From the NCBI RefSeq assembly GCF_018219455.1, contig NZ_CP056122.1:1984001-2048000 (forward strand): DNA of 64,000 nucleotides. Direction: 5' to 3'. Position numbers and translations under genes: made by a program. Source of the stretch: Moritella sp. 5. GTDB lineage: Bacteria; Pseudomonadota; Gammaproteobacteria; Enterobacterales; Moritellaceae. Positions 54,777 through 63,636 of the stretch are shown piece after piece. The notes beneath the pieces are model-generated. The model made no database searches, was not told where the DNA came from, and saw nothing but the letters and a program-made list of their open reading frames with translations. How positions within the stretch are numbered: position 1 is the stretch's first letter; every line of letters starts with the position of its first letter.

Positions 54777-55238
54777 ATGGAATTTACTTTTGAAAAAGTG
54801 ACTCACAGGGATCTAGATTTAATCCTTAAATTAGGTGAGTCAGTTAATGAAGAACATGTCGTGCCTCTACTTAATGCAGAAGGTCAGGAGGCGATTAGAA
54901 TTGCGTTTAAGGCTGATATTGATCAGGTGAAAAATCCCGACATTTATTCGGCAGTTAAAGCAACTATTGGTAACGAAATTATCGGTTATATAGCTTGGCG
55001 GGAAGAGAACTACATTGGCCATCTTTATGTTAAAACTGAATATCATGGTTTTGGTGTAGCGAAACGACTAGTCGAAGAAATGAAGCAAATTAGTAGCGCA
55101 AGGTTGATTCGAGTCAAAGCATCTATTTATGCACTTGGTTTTTATGGGAAAGTCGGGTTTAAAGCAATGTCGGAGGAGTTGAGTATAAATGGCATTCGTT
55201 ATGTGCCTATGGAACTCAATGTTGAACAACGGATATAG
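54777..55238 (+). CDS. GNAT acetyltransferase
   Basis: The 153-residue protein: MEFTFEKVTHRDLDLILKLG, IIGYIAWREENYIGHLYVKTEYHGFGVAKRLVEEMKQI (acetyl-CoA loop YHGFGVA), VKASIYALGFYGKVGFKAMS. Complete GNAT. I start at ATG 54777 behind AGGAG; a cassette-like core (GACGTTATGT, 54755-54763) lies upstream, so it was probably carried as a cassette. No attC is seen after it. Substrate unknown. Confidence 0.85.
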   Translation: MEFTFEKVTHRDLDLILKLGESVNEEHVVPLLNAEGQEAIRIAFKADIDQVKNPDIYSAVKATIGNEIIGYIAWREENYIGHLYVKTEYHGFGVAKRLVEEMKQISSARLIRVKASIYALGFYGKVGFKAMSEELSINGIRYVPMELNVEQRI

Positions 55239-55393
55239 TCTATAAGAATAGGATTAGTTGAATAAACATGATGTTATGCGCATAGCGTTTTGAATCAGTT
55301 TAATAATGATGTTGGTGTTACTGATCTTTTAATCGAAATTGAAGATTGTCGAGCATAAGTGCATCATTTTCTATTTAATAATAGGGTATTGAT

Positions 55394-55822
55394 ATGGAAG
55401 AATATTGGAATCCGATGGTTCCCGAATTACTCGTTACTGATTTTGATAAGTCGCTAGCTTTTTATACACAAGTGTTAGGTTTCTCTATTCGAATTAGGCG
55501 AGACAAACCCGATTTTGTGTATCTAGAGCAAGGCCAGGTTCAAATTATGCTTGAGCAGATTAATGAGACGGCTTGGGTAACGGGTGAACTCGTTGCTCCC
55601 TTAGGGCGAGGTATTAACCTTCAAATCGAACTACCTGTTCTAGCCCCGCTTATAGGCCGTCTTGAACAGTATCAGGTTTCTTATTATCGTGAATTGAAAG
55701 AAACGTGGTATGACATCGGGAGTAAGATTTCTGGAGAGCGTGAATTTTTGATTCAAGACCCAGATGGTTATTTATTACGGTTTACTCAACACTTGGGTGA
55801 AAAGCCTAAGGATGTAACGTGA
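55394..55822 (+). CDS. VOC-family protein (glyoxalase / bleomycin-resistance type)
   Basis: The 142-residue protein folds as two beta-alpha-beta-beta-beta units: VPELLVTDFDKSLAFYTQVLGFSI, FVYLEQGQVQIMLEQI, NLQIELPVLAPLIGRLE, REFLIQDPDGYLLRFTQHLG. The DPDGYLLRF end and the Glu/His positions fit the bleomycin-binding or glyoxalase-type VOC family. Bleomycin-type proteins sequester the drug; this call is by family only. The next gene overlaps by four bases (GTGA). Confidence 0.82.
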   Translation: MEEYWNPMVPELLVTDFDKSLAFYTQVLGFSIRIRRDKPDFVYLEQGQVQIMLEQINETAWVTGELVAPLGRGINLQIELPVLAPLIGRLEQYQVSYYRELKETWYDIGSKISGEREFLIQDPDGYLLRFTQHLGEKPKDVT

Positions 55823-56019
55823 ATGAATTTGATTGGCATAAAGATGCTATTTCTAACAGTACTTTGATTACATCGTCTTATAAGAACACTCAAAATGTTC
55901 GTCGGTTCTTTAAGTTAAACTGTGGCGAAAATTTTAAGTTTGATCGTAATTTCATGCTGTGGATGAAAGGTGCACAAGGATTAACTATGGGTGACGCAAT
56001 CGAAGAGTGGCTTAGTTAA
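55819..56019 (+). CDS. DUF6434-like small protein
   Basis: A 66-residue product, FDWHKDAISNSTLITSSYKN, TQNVRRFFKLNCGENFKFDR, FMLWMKGAQGLTMGDAIEEW. It matches the SAP/DUF6434 type domain of small bacterial proteins as I recall it. GTG start overlaps the stop of the VOC gene, so the two are co-translated. Function unknown. Confidence 0.65.
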   Translation: MNEFDWHKDAISNSTLITSSYKNTQNVRRFFKLNCGENFKFDRNFMLWMKGAQGLTMGDAIEEWLS

Positions 56020-56102
56020 ATACGAAATATCAGGAAAAGTCGGTGATATAGTACATTGCCACAGCAAGACTTGCAGAAAATCACTTTTTAATAGGAGCTG
56101 GC

Positions 56103-56576
56103 ATGATCCAACTTAGGCCAATGACATCAGATGAATATCCCGCGTATTGTGATTATTTCATTGACGATTACAGCCATGAGATTTCTAAAAATTATGGTCA
56201 CTCAATGGAGCGGGCTGTCGAATTAGCTCAGCAAGACCTAATACGTTGTTTTCCTAATGGATTGGAAACCAATGAACACGAGCTGCTGTGTATTGAATCA
56301 GAATCGAACCTTGTTGGCTATTTATGGCACTCGATTAAGGTAAGTGATAAATCCACATTTATTTATGACTTTTTCATATTCCCTAATAGCCGTAATAACG
56401 GCTATGGAAAGTTAGCAATTAAGGCGCTTGAATCACAATTGAAATCAATTGGCATTGAACAAATAAAACTAAGAGTTGCTTACCACAATCAAAGGGCTTT
56501 AAAGTTATATCAGGAAGTTGGTTTTGCTATTAGTGGTTATAATATGTCAAAGAAAATAAGTGAAAGTTGTTGGTAG
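56103..56576 (+). CDS. GNAT acetyltransferase
   Basis: The 157-residue protein: MIQLRPMTSDEYPAYCDYFIDDYSHEI, LLCIESESNLVGYLWHSIK, FIYDFFIFPNSRNNGYGKLAIKALE (acetyl-CoA loop RNNGYGK), LRVAYHNQRALKLYQEVGF. A full GNAT with AGGAG before the ATG. It may share a transcript with the VOC and DUF6434-like genes. Substrate unknown. Confidence 0.85.
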   Translation: MIQLRPMTSDEYPAYCDYFIDDYSHEISKNYGHSMERAVELAQQDLIRCFPNGLETNEHELLCIESESNLVGYLWHSIKVSDKSTFIYDFFIFPNSRNNGYGKLAIKALESQLKSIGIEQIKLRVAYHNQRALKLYQEVGFAISGYNMSKKISESCW

Positions 56577-56768
56577 TAGCACCTGCAGAAGATGTCTATG
56601 TGTTGTCTTTGAAATAAAAAATTAGACCGTATTGAAATGAATGAAATTCCCCTTCCGCATGAGTAGAAGGGGGTATTAACTCAAATACAAGTATTAACTT
56701 ACCTTATAAGTATACATATGTCTGTAAACTTAGTTTTTCATCACACTTGTATTTAAGACCTTTCGCTA

Positions 56769-58790
56769 TTAGAACGCGTAGGCAAGGCTTGCTTTGAAGT
56801 TACGGCCGACTTCGTAGCTGGTGTATTTATCTGAGCCCCAAGAAATACCGAAGCCTGTATGTTCTGCATATTGCTTGTTGAATAAGTTGTCTACGCCAAG
56901 ATTTATAGTTAGGTCTTTCGCAAAAGTAGGGTTATAGGCTGCCCACATGTTATGAACACCGAATCCCGGGCGACTAATCTTTTCATTTTCTTCATCTGTA
57001 TATTCGTTACCTAGAACGAAGCGTGAATCCCAACCAAACACGATCTCTTCGCTCAGGCCATAATTGAAACCAGCCTTGATATTATGAATACCTGTTTTAT
57101 TCATATCGCTAGTCGTGTTGTCTTTAAGGTTCTTCTGATCGCCATCTGAATATGAGTGGTTAGCATAAATGCTAAGGTCTTCTAATTTGTAAGTGAATAC
57201 AGTTTCGATACCCCATACTTCAGCATCGTTCTTGTTAGTTAAACTGGTGTTCTTGGTTGGGTGCATTTGGTTATCAAGGTTATACTTATAAGCCGTGAAC
57301 CCAATGATTGAGTTATCAGCCCCAAGTAAGTTAGATAAATCGTAATCGAAGCCTGTTTCATAGTTGTTACCCGTCATGGCCTTTGTATCACCTTGAGTTA
57401 CCTTACTCGGGTCTCCTATCATTAAGGCTTCTGGTAATGAAGCGCCTTTAAATAAACGACCATAGCCTACACGTAGTCGTAGATCATTTGTTGCTTGGTA
57501 TTCACCTTTGAACTTTGGTGAAAGTTGGTCTAGCGTACCAGAATACATGCCACCAAGTTGATGAATATCGTAACGTAGTCCCGACGTTAAACGGAAGTCG
57601 TTAATTTCGAATGAATCCTGAATGTAAAGACCATAAGCTGTGATCTTACCGCCATCAAAACCATATTTTTTAGTTTCACCTTTTTGTGGGCCCGAGAGTA
57701 TTTCGCCATTCTCGGCGTCAATCCACTGTTTTGCTGTGTAACCGTCAACGCCATATGTTAACTCGTGATCAGAAACCCAAGAAACATTACGAATATCACC
57801 CCCGATAGTTGTTACATTATATTCGCGATTTGGGATTGATACTTGACCATCTTTGATCCATTTTCCATTAGCATCTTTTTTCCAAATGCTATCTGTCAGC
57901 GGGTCGCGTTTCATGTATTGGCGGTTATAGTATAGATTGCTCTTTAAATTAACGAGATCATTGTCTGGATTGTAGGCGTGTTGAAGCGTTACTGTATCTC
58001 GGTTGATAGAATTGTAATTATGATCTTTGTCTGCATATAAAGCGCCGTTTTTTTCACCTGAAAGTTGACGTTTACCACCATCACTATAGTGGTTTATCAT
58101 TAGTTTGAATTCGTTGCTGTTATTTGGAATAAAGACGACTTTTGCCAAACCTGATTTTAGCTCGCCTTGTTTAGAGCTAACATCGTCTTTGTTTGGAATA
58201 TGTAGGTCGCCATCTTCTGAATAGTTTGCGATAGCCATAAACTGAAGCTTGTCGTTCAGCTTTGTATATACGGCAACGTCAACACCTTTTCGTTCGTATG
58301 CACTTTGGTAACTCGTTTTGATACGAGCACCAAATTTATCATCGCCTTGAAGTAAATCATCAGGGTCTTTTGTTTCGTAGCTGAACGAACCGTTGACAAC
58401 ACCTGAGCCATTAAGTGCAGAGTTGGCCCCTAGCTCAATTTTAGCCACTTTCAAAAGGGATGGGTCGATAGTTTGGTCACCGGAGTGATGGAAAAGCTGA
58501 CCTTCCTGACGAGCGCCATCGATGGTTACAACTGCGAACTTGTCTTCCATTCCTCGAATAAATACTTTACGTGAGTACCTAGCATTACCATCAACAGTAA
58601 CACTTGGCATAGTGTTTAGAATATCTTTGATGTCGGAAGCTTGTTTTTGCTCTAATGTTGTTGCGTTAATCTCAGTTTGAACCAGCTGATCTAAAGCTGT
58701 TGCTGTTACAACCATACTTCCATCATCTGAAAACGCTGAAAATGATGTTAGCGCAATGGCTATTGCCGAAGGTAATACTTTTAATTTCAT
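56769..58790 (-). CDS. TonB-dependent heme/iron receptor
   Basis: The 673-residue outer-membrane receptor has a signal peptide (IAIALTSFSAFS), a TonB box-like VVTATALD, a plug domain (MPSVTVDGNARYSRKVFIRGMEDKFAVVTIDGARQ, HHSGDQTIDPSLLKVAKIELGA) and a 22-strand barrel ending in the aromatic residue of LAYAF. The plug resembles HemR/HasR-type heme or hemoglobin receptors. I start at ATG 58790; an upstream start adds a poor leader. A Fur box about 60 bases before the start indicates repression by iron. No TonB-ExbBD genes are in the window. Confidence 0.88.
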   Translation of the reverse strand: MKLKVLPSAIAIALTSFSAFSDDGSMVVTATALDQLVQTEINATTLEQKQASDIKDILNTMPSVTVDGNARYSRKVFIRGMEDKFAVVTIDGARQEGQLFHHSGDQTIDPSLLKVAKIELGANSALNGSGVVNGSFSYETKDPDDLLQGDDKFGARIKTSYQSAYERKGVDVAVYTKLNDKLQFMAIANYSEDGDLHIPNKDDVSSKQGELKSGLAKVVFIPNNSNEFKLMINHYSDGGKRQLSGEKNGALYADKDHNYNSINRDTVTLQHAYNPDNDLVNLKSNLYYNRQYMKRDPLTDSIWKKDANGKWIKDGQVSIPNREYNVTTIGGDIRNVSWVSDHELTYGVDGYTAKQWIDAENGEILSGPQKGETKKYGFDGGKITAYGLYIQDSFEINDFRLTSGLRYDIHQLGGMYSGTLDQLSPKFKGEYQATNDLRLRVGYGRLFKGASLPEALMIGDPSKVTQGDTKAMTGNNYETGFDYDLSNLLGADNSIIGFTAYKYNLDNQMHPTKNTSLTNKNDAEVWGIETVFTYKLEDLSIYANHSYSDGDQKNLKDNTTSDMNKTGIHNIKAGFNYGLSEEIVFGWDSRFVLGNEYTDEENEKISRPGFGVHNMWAAYNPTFAKDLTINLGVDNLFNKQYAEHTGFGISWGSDKYTSYEVGRNFKASLAYAF

Positions 58791-58848
58791 ATTATTATCT
58801 GTCTCGTTATATGGTGTATTTGAGACGCGCATTCTAGCACTATATCTA

Positions 58849-58868
58849 AATGGTAATTGTTATCATTT
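58849..58868 (-). promoter_or_regulatory. Fur box upstream of the TonB receptor
   Basis: AATGGTAATTGTTATCATTT is close to the Fur consensus (GATAATGATAATCATTATC) and lies 59 bases before the receptor start. Confidence 0.8.
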
Positions 58869-59032
58869 ACATTGTTTACATTACACTACTTTACATTGTT
58901 TACTTTATTTACATACTTTCTGAAGATAGCTTTAAATTCGAGCCTAGTTGGCTTCATCGTCATGGAAGGGGGATGAAATTTATGGGGGCTATAAATGGGT
59001 TATAAAAAGAATAAGAGGAGGCTTAAGGAGCT

Positions 59033-59042
59033 GGGGGGGGGG
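59033..59042. repeat. Run of ten G about 240 bases upstream of the TonB receptor
   Basis: A G10 tract in the intergenic region, with a hairpin (GATAGTCTAC / GTAGACTATC) just beside it at 59048-59073. The hairpin probably ends the outer-membrane protein gene to the right. Confidence 0.7.
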
Positions 59043-59047
59043 AGAGT

Positions 59048-59073
59048 GATAGTCTACTGTCGTTGTAGACTAT
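59048..59073 (-). terminator. Hairpin after the outer-membrane protein gene
   Basis: GATAGTCTAC-TGTCGT-TGTAGACTATC, 56 bases beyond the stop at 59129. No good T tail, so termination is uncertain. Confidence 0.5.
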
Positions 59074-59128
59074 CGTATCATTTTAATCGGACTAGCTAGA
59101 TATAGCCCAACACAATAAATTTACAACG

Positions 59129-59698
59129 TTAGAATTTGTAAGATGCAGCTAGGTATAGCGAACTTAAAATAACATCAGTATCAGATTTACCTGGAGTCTT
59201 AAGTGTGAAAGCGTCAGCTTCATAGCCTGCACGGAAGTTTATATTAGATAAAGTCGCTGGTGTATATTCTAAACCTAGTCCTAAACGTGCGGCTGTAGCA
59301 CTGCTATCGTCTATTTTTTTCGTTGTTTGGTGTAGATCCAGTGATGACAAACCAATGGTAGTAAAAGGACGTAAGCCATTTTGGAAAGTGTAACCAAGAT
59401 TGGCGGTTAGAGATAAAGTAGTAGGCGCCCATTTATAGCCATTTTTGTTGTTAAGTGGTGTGACATCCCCGTATTTTGTATATTGAGTTTCAATTGCAAC
59501 GATACGGTTAAATTGGTAACCACCAATAAATTTTAGTGTATTACCATGGGTATCAGAATAAAATGAATTGCTATCAGAATCACTAAATGTCGAGCCTAAA
59601 CCACCACCAATGTAGAAGCCTGAGACGTCTTGGTTTGCTTGAACATGTGTCGTTAATACGATTGCAGCTAAGGCACCAAGTACAGTTATAGATTTCAT
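59129..59698 (-). CDS. Outer-membrane beta-barrel protein (OmpA/OmpW-like porin family)
   Basis: The 189-residue protein has a signal peptide (MKSITVLGALAAIVLTTHVQA) and eight amphipathic strands: FYIGGGLGSTFSD, GYQFNRIVAIETQYTKYGD, LSLTANLGYTFQNGLRPFTTIGLSS, ATAARLGLGLEYTPATL, YLAASYKF (final Phe). It fits the outer_membrane_beta-barrel family; cargo or ligand unknown. GGTAAATA precedes the ATG. It lies upstream of the TonB receptor on the same strand but 300 bases away. Confidence 0.75.
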   Translation of the reverse strand: MKSITVLGALAAIVLTTHVQANQDVSGFYIGGGLGSTFSDSDSNSFYSDTHGNTLKFIGGYQFNRIVAIETQYTKYGDVTPLNNKNGYKWAPTTLSLTANLGYTFQNGLRPFTTIGLSSLDLHQTTKKIDDSSATAARLGLGLEYTPATLSNINFRAGYEADAFTLKTPGKSDTDVILSSLYLAASYKF

Positions 59699-59908
59699 TA
59701 TTTACCTTTATATTTATTATTGATTATTTTGATGGCCGGATTATAAATGACACTAAATTTAAAACAATACAACTAGGTTAAAGTAGAGTAAGGTACTGTA
59801 AGTAAAGGTGTATTTTTGTAATCCCTTCTTTTTTAATTCAAAAGTGCCCATGTTGTTATCAAAAAATTCTAGTAGAGCATAATTAGGTATTAACCAAAGG
59901 AGTTAATC

Positions 59909-60406
59909 ATGAAGTTATCATTAATGGCTGCAAAGTCTCTGAATGGCATCATTGGCAATGGTCCTGATATTCCATGGAGAGCTAAAGGTGAGCAACTTTT
60001 ATTCAAAGCCATGACATATAATCAATGGCTTTTAGTTGGACGCAAAACTTTTGAGTCTATGGGGTCGCTACCAAATCGTAAGTACGCCGTGATATCACGA
60101 TCTGATTTCGTTTCAGAGGATGAAAATGTAATGGTTTTTTCTTCAATTGAGGGTGCTTTAAAAGAGTTAGAAGATATTACCGATCACGTTATTGTTTCGG
60201 GTGGCGGCGAGATTTATAGAAGTTTGATTTCTAAAGTTGATACTTTGCATATATCAACAATTGATATTGAAACTGAAGGGGATATTGTTTTTCCTGAAAT
60301 CCCAGGTTTATTTAGTTTAGCGTTTGAGCAAAAATTTGAATCGAATATTAACTATTGCTATCAAATTTGGCAAAAGAGTGAGGAAGCCGTTGTACCGAGT
60401 GTTTAA
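59909..60406 (+). CDS. dfrA: Dihydrofolate reductase, DfrA1-like (trimethoprim-resistance type)
   Basis: The 165-residue enzyme reduces dihydrofolate. Its text ([101 protein letters not shown]) follows the class A DfrA1/DfrA6 group closely from memory, far more than chromosomal FolA. DfrA1-type enzymes usually resist trimethoprim. The family normally ends at QIWQKG; here eight extra residues (SEEAVVPSV) come from a join with a Nudix fragment. AAAGGAG precedes the ATG. No attC is seen around it. Confidence 0.85.
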   Translation: MKLSLMAAKSLNGIIGNGPDIPWRAKGEQLLFKAMTYNQWLLVGRKTFESMGSLPNRKYAVISRSDFVSEDENVMVFSSIEGALKELEDITDHVIVSGGGEIYRSLISKVDTLHISTIDIETEGDIVFPEIPGLFSLAFEQKFESNINYCYQIWQKSEEAVVPSV

Positions 60407-60569
60407 GGATTTTTTTGCAGCGCAGTGGACTGAAGAAGAAAAAAGCACGATTCAAAAATGGAAGTGGTGGTCTTTAGAAGAGATGTGCGTAGCAGGTCAC
60501 GACAGCTTTAAACCTGAGTTGCTCCCAGGGTTATTAAATGAAATTATAGAAAGTAATGTAACAGTATGA
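60384..60569 (+). pseudogene. Nudix hydrolase C-terminal fragment
   Basis: Another frame overlapping the dfrA end reads [35 protein letters not shown] and SFKPELLPGLLNEIIES: the tail of a Nudix protein (WKWWSLEEM ... PELLPGLL). The front, including the Nudix box, is absent. The fragment starts within the last 23 bases of dfrA, showing a deletion join between two neighbouring genes. Confidence 0.65.
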
Positions 60570-60681
60570 CAAGTTTCTGAATTTATTGATAATATTCATG
60601 ATTGTGTGCGAAGCGATCATTTCAATTAGTCATGCGTTCGGTTTTAATCTGGATTATCTTGTTTAGTTTTAGGGAAAAGTA

Positions 60682-61299
60682 ATGAAAAAATTGTTTTTAG
60701 CGTCATCGTTTACTGATGTAGTCGAGTTATTTGTTCAATCGGAAAAAACTGAGCTAAAGGGGAAGACTGTTACATTCATCCCTACAGCGAGTATTCATGA
60801 AGAAGTCACTTTTTATGTGGATGCAGGTAAAAAGGTGTTGCAAGATCTAGGTTTAATTATTGATGTGTTAGAAATTTCTACAGCTACAAAAAACGAAATA
60901 TCAAGTAAGCTAGAAAGTAATGACTTTATTTATATCAGTGGAGGAAATACATTTTTCTTGCTTAAAGAGCTAAGAAGAACGGGTGCCGATGAATTAATAA
61001 AGGAACAAATTAACCGAGGTAAACCGTATATTGGCGAATCTGCGGGTTCAGTAATCCTGTCTCCAAATATTGAATATGTAAAAGAGATGGATGACTTTAA
61101 CGCTGTTGCAGACCTAGTCTCTTTTTCTTCTTTAAGTGTCATTGATTTTTACCCGTTACCGCATTATACAAACTTTCCGTTTCAAGAAAGTACGCAAAAA
61201 ATAATGTCAAATTACATGGATGCGATTAATCTTATCCCTTTCAGTAATGCGCAAGTGATATTGGTAGATGGTGACAAGGTTGAGTTGGTAAGTATTTAA
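60682..61299 (+). CDS. Peptidase E-like protein (family S51)
   Basis: The 205-residue protein has the class-I glutamine-amidotransferase-like fold of peptidase S51: FIPTASIHEEV, YISGGNTFFLLKELRRTG, and the nucleophile elbow IGESAGSVIL (Ser). A His follows in YPLPHYTNFPF. Relatives are aspartyl dipeptidases or cyanophycinase-like. It lies 113 bases after the Nudix fragment and 10 bases before a GNAT gene, with which it likely forms an operon. Cytoplasmic. Confidence 0.82.
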   Translation: MKKLFLASSFTDVVELFVQSEKTELKGKTVTFIPTASIHEEVTFYVDAGKKVLQDLGLIIDVLEISTATKNEISSKLESNDFIYISGGNTFFLLKELRRTGADELIKEQINRGKPYIGESAGSVILSPNIEYVKEMDDFNAVADLVSFSSLSVIDFYPLPHYTNFPFQESTQKIMSNYMDAINLIPFSNAQVILVDGDKVELVSI

Positions 61300-61308
61300 C
61301 GAGGTTAT

Positions 61309-61779
61309 ATGGAAGTATATTGTAGAGTGTTGGAGGCTGAGGATAGCCGTGCATATCGTGAATTGAGATTAGAAAGTTTGAAATTGCATCCTGAATGTTT
61401 CGGTTCGGGATACGAAAAACAAGTTAAGTTACCTCAATTGTACCTTGAAAAGCTCATTGAAGAAGAAAGCAAAAATAGCGCTATGTTAGGTGCATTTATT
61501 GGTAACGAGTTGGTTGGTTTATGTGGACTAACTCCTTCAACATCGAAAAAAATCGAAATAATCCAAATGTACGTAGTAAAAAAGAACAGAGGACTAGGGA
61601 TTGCTTTTAAATTACTTGATTTAGCAAAGTGTTATCTCAAACACTTTAACAGTAATTCGCTTATTTTAACTGTGTATCAAACGAATTTAAGTGCAATAAA
61701 AGTATACCAAGATGCTGGGTTTGACGTAATCAGTAGTCAAAATGGTGAGATTCAAATGGCTTTCGTGATGCGAACTTAA
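61309..61779 (+). CDS. GNAT acetyltransferase
   Basis: The 156-residue protein: EAEDSRAYRELRLESLKLHPECFGSGYE (a typical start of this GNAT subgroup), LGAFIGNELVGLCGLTPST, IIQMYVVKKNRGLGIAFKLLDLA (acetyl-CoA loop KNRGLGI), LTVYQTNLSAIKVYQDAGFDV. Ten bases after the peptidase E-like gene, GAGGTT before the ATG. Substrate unknown. Confidence 0.85.
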   Translation: MEVYCRVLEAEDSRAYRELRLESLKLHPECFGSGYEKQVKLPQLYLEKLIEEESKNSAMLGAFIGNELVGLCGLTPSTSKKIEIIQMYVVKKNRGLGIAFKLLDLAKCYLKHFNSNSLILTVYQTNLSAIKVYQDAGFDVISSQNGEIQMAFVMRT

Positions 61780-62032
61780 CACATAAGACCAGGTTGGATA
61801 CGTTTTAAAGAATAATATAAAGTTTGAAGAGGGGCGCTGTACGAATGGGTGAACCTCAACAATAGTAAATAACTGATTGATTAAAATGGTTATTCAGTGC
61901 AATCTTAGCATTCTATTATTCCGTTAGTGATATGGTTATTTATCACTAGTCTTGGGATTTAAGTTAACGTAATGCTCTAGTTCACCGAGCTAGATAATTA
62001 TTTTATTTTTTGATGTTTGAAAGGATGCAGAA

Positions 62033-63511
62033 ATGTATAGCATTGGTTTTACAAAAAAAGCGAGTAAAGGTTTCCTATTTGGGTGTGCACTTAGTTTAAT
62101 ATCTAGCGCAGTATTTGCGGATGAAAATACGTTATGTTTAAAATCAGAGTTAAAAACGCATCCTCAAAATGTGCTCTCGTGTTTTGTAAATTCAGATTCG
62201 TCTACAAAGGCGGACTTGAAACTAGAAAAGAGTGAATATAGAAAGGAAGCTGCTTTAACCGTATATACCTATACATTTACGAGTCAATTTTGGCCTGATA
62301 AAACAATAAGCAACTCTGGACGTGACTGGAAGCACACGCTAGTGCTTTATGTACCAGATCATGTCACTTCATCGCAATCATTCCTTTATATTAATGGTGG
62401 CACGCGGTTTGAAGAAAAGGGTAAATCTAACCCTAAACCAGCTGAGGTGGATTTTGAGGGGCTCGTAAAAGCAACGCAATCTGTTGTTGCAGATCTACAA
62501 GATATCCCCGACCAGTATTTAAGTTTTGATGATGGCATAGCAAGGCGTGAAGACGATATTGTTGCTTATACTTGGAATAAATATATGGATGATCCGGAAC
62601 ATAATGCTTATTGGTCTGCACATTTACCTATGACGAAAGCGGTTGTTAAGGCAATGGACATGATTCAATTGCAAGCCGAAATTCATGGCTACCAAAAACC
62701 GACTGATTTTGTGTTATCGGGTGCCAGTAAACGTGGTTGGACAGCGTGGCTAACAACGATAGTAGATGACCGAGTCAATGGTATTATCCCTATTGTTATC
62801 GATATTCTGAACACCAAAGAAAACCTACTTCATATAAAAAATAGTCTAAACGGTTGGCCATTTGCATTTCATGATTATGAAGCGCAAGGTGTAACGGACC
62901 GTATGGGGAGTCTTGAATTCGACAAATTAATGAGCATCGAAGATCCGATTGCTTATTTATCTTATCCAAAATATGCCTCACGTTTGGCGGTGCCTAAATA
63001 TATTATTAACGCATCGTCAGATGATTTCTTTGTTCCGGATTCATACTTACAGTACGCGAAAGCTTTACCTGGAGAAACCGTACTTCGGATTTTACCTAAT
63101 CAGCGTCATTATATTGATTATTCGATCGTGAATCCGGCGCTTATTGAATATTACACCTTGTTTATTAATAAACGTCCTAGGCCCGATGTGCGTTGGAATG
63201 CAAGTAAAGATCATCAGGTTATTAGCGTAACGACAGACTTTGAGCCAATTAAAGCAACGTTATGGGAAGGTTATAATCCAAAGGAGCGAGATTTCCGTAT
63301 TTATCCAGCAAAAATGGAGTATAAACAAACACAAATTGCAGGTGTTTGTATTGAACAAACATGTGTTTATAAATTAGCACCAATTACGACTAAGACAGGT
63401 TACACCTCGCGTTTTATTGAGTTTGTCTATGAAGATGGCTCAAATCGACTTGTGACGACGTCACCTGCATTTATAACACCAAATACATATCCCCAGGCTA
63501 AAAGTCAGTAA
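62033..63511 (+). CDS. PhoPQ-activated pathogenicity-related protein (PqaA family)
   Basis: The 492-residue exported protein has a signal peptide (GFLFGCALSLISSAVFA) and the PqaA alpha/beta-hydrolase-like core: LYVPDHV, LYINGGTRFE, KAMDMIQLQAEIHGYQKPTDFVLSGASKRGWTAW (nucleophile elbow GASKRG), IIPIVIDILN, VPKYIINASSDDFFVPDS and LPNQRHYIDY (His). Homologues in Salmonella depend on PhoPQ and help resist peptides; here the role is by family only. AAAGGATG precedes the ATG; a strong terminator follows. Confidence 0.88.
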   Translation: MYSIGFTKKASKGFLFGCALSLISSAVFADENTLCLKSELKTHPQNVLSCFVNSDSSTKADLKLEKSEYRKEAALTVYTYTFTSQFWPDKTISNSGRDWKHTLVLYVPDHVTSSQSFLYINGGTRFEEKGKSNPKPAEVDFEGLVKATQSVVADLQDIPDQYLSFDDGIARREDDIVAYTWNKYMDDPEHNAYWSAHLPMTKAVVKAMDMIQLQAEIHGYQKPTDFVLSGASKRGWTAWLTTIVDDRVNGIIPIVIDILNTKENLLHIKNSLNGWPFAFHDYEAQGVTDRMGSLEFDKLMSIEDPIAYLSYPKYASRLAVPKYIINASSDDFFVPDSYLQYAKALPGETVLRILPNQRHYIDYSIVNPALIEYYTLFINKRPRPDVRWNASKDHQVISVTTDFEPIKATLWEGYNPKERDFRIYPAKMEYKQTQIAGVCIEQTCVYKLAPITTKTGYTSRFIEFVYEDGSNRLVTTSPAFITPNTYPQAKSQ

Positions 63512-63524
63512 CGAAAACTGACAT

Positions 63525-63559
63525 AGCCCCTCAGATTATTGTTACTGAGGGGCTTTTTA
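63525..63559 (+). terminator. Terminator of the PqaA-like gene
   Basis: AGCCCCTCA-GATTATTGTTAC-TGAGGGGCT followed by TTTTAT, 14 bases after the stop. Confidence 0.9.
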
Positions 63560-63636
63560 TCGTAAAAATACAAGTGTTACAGGAGGGGCCAATGAGAACC
63601 GTTGGTGTTTCATCATGTATATAACATGGAGAGTTT

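Noticed and set aside
54777-61779. Whole 54.8-61.8 kb region as a continuation of the integron array
   Set aside because: Gene types look cassette-like and one core word occurs at 54757, but no full attC was found after about 45.2 kb, so membership cannot be supported.
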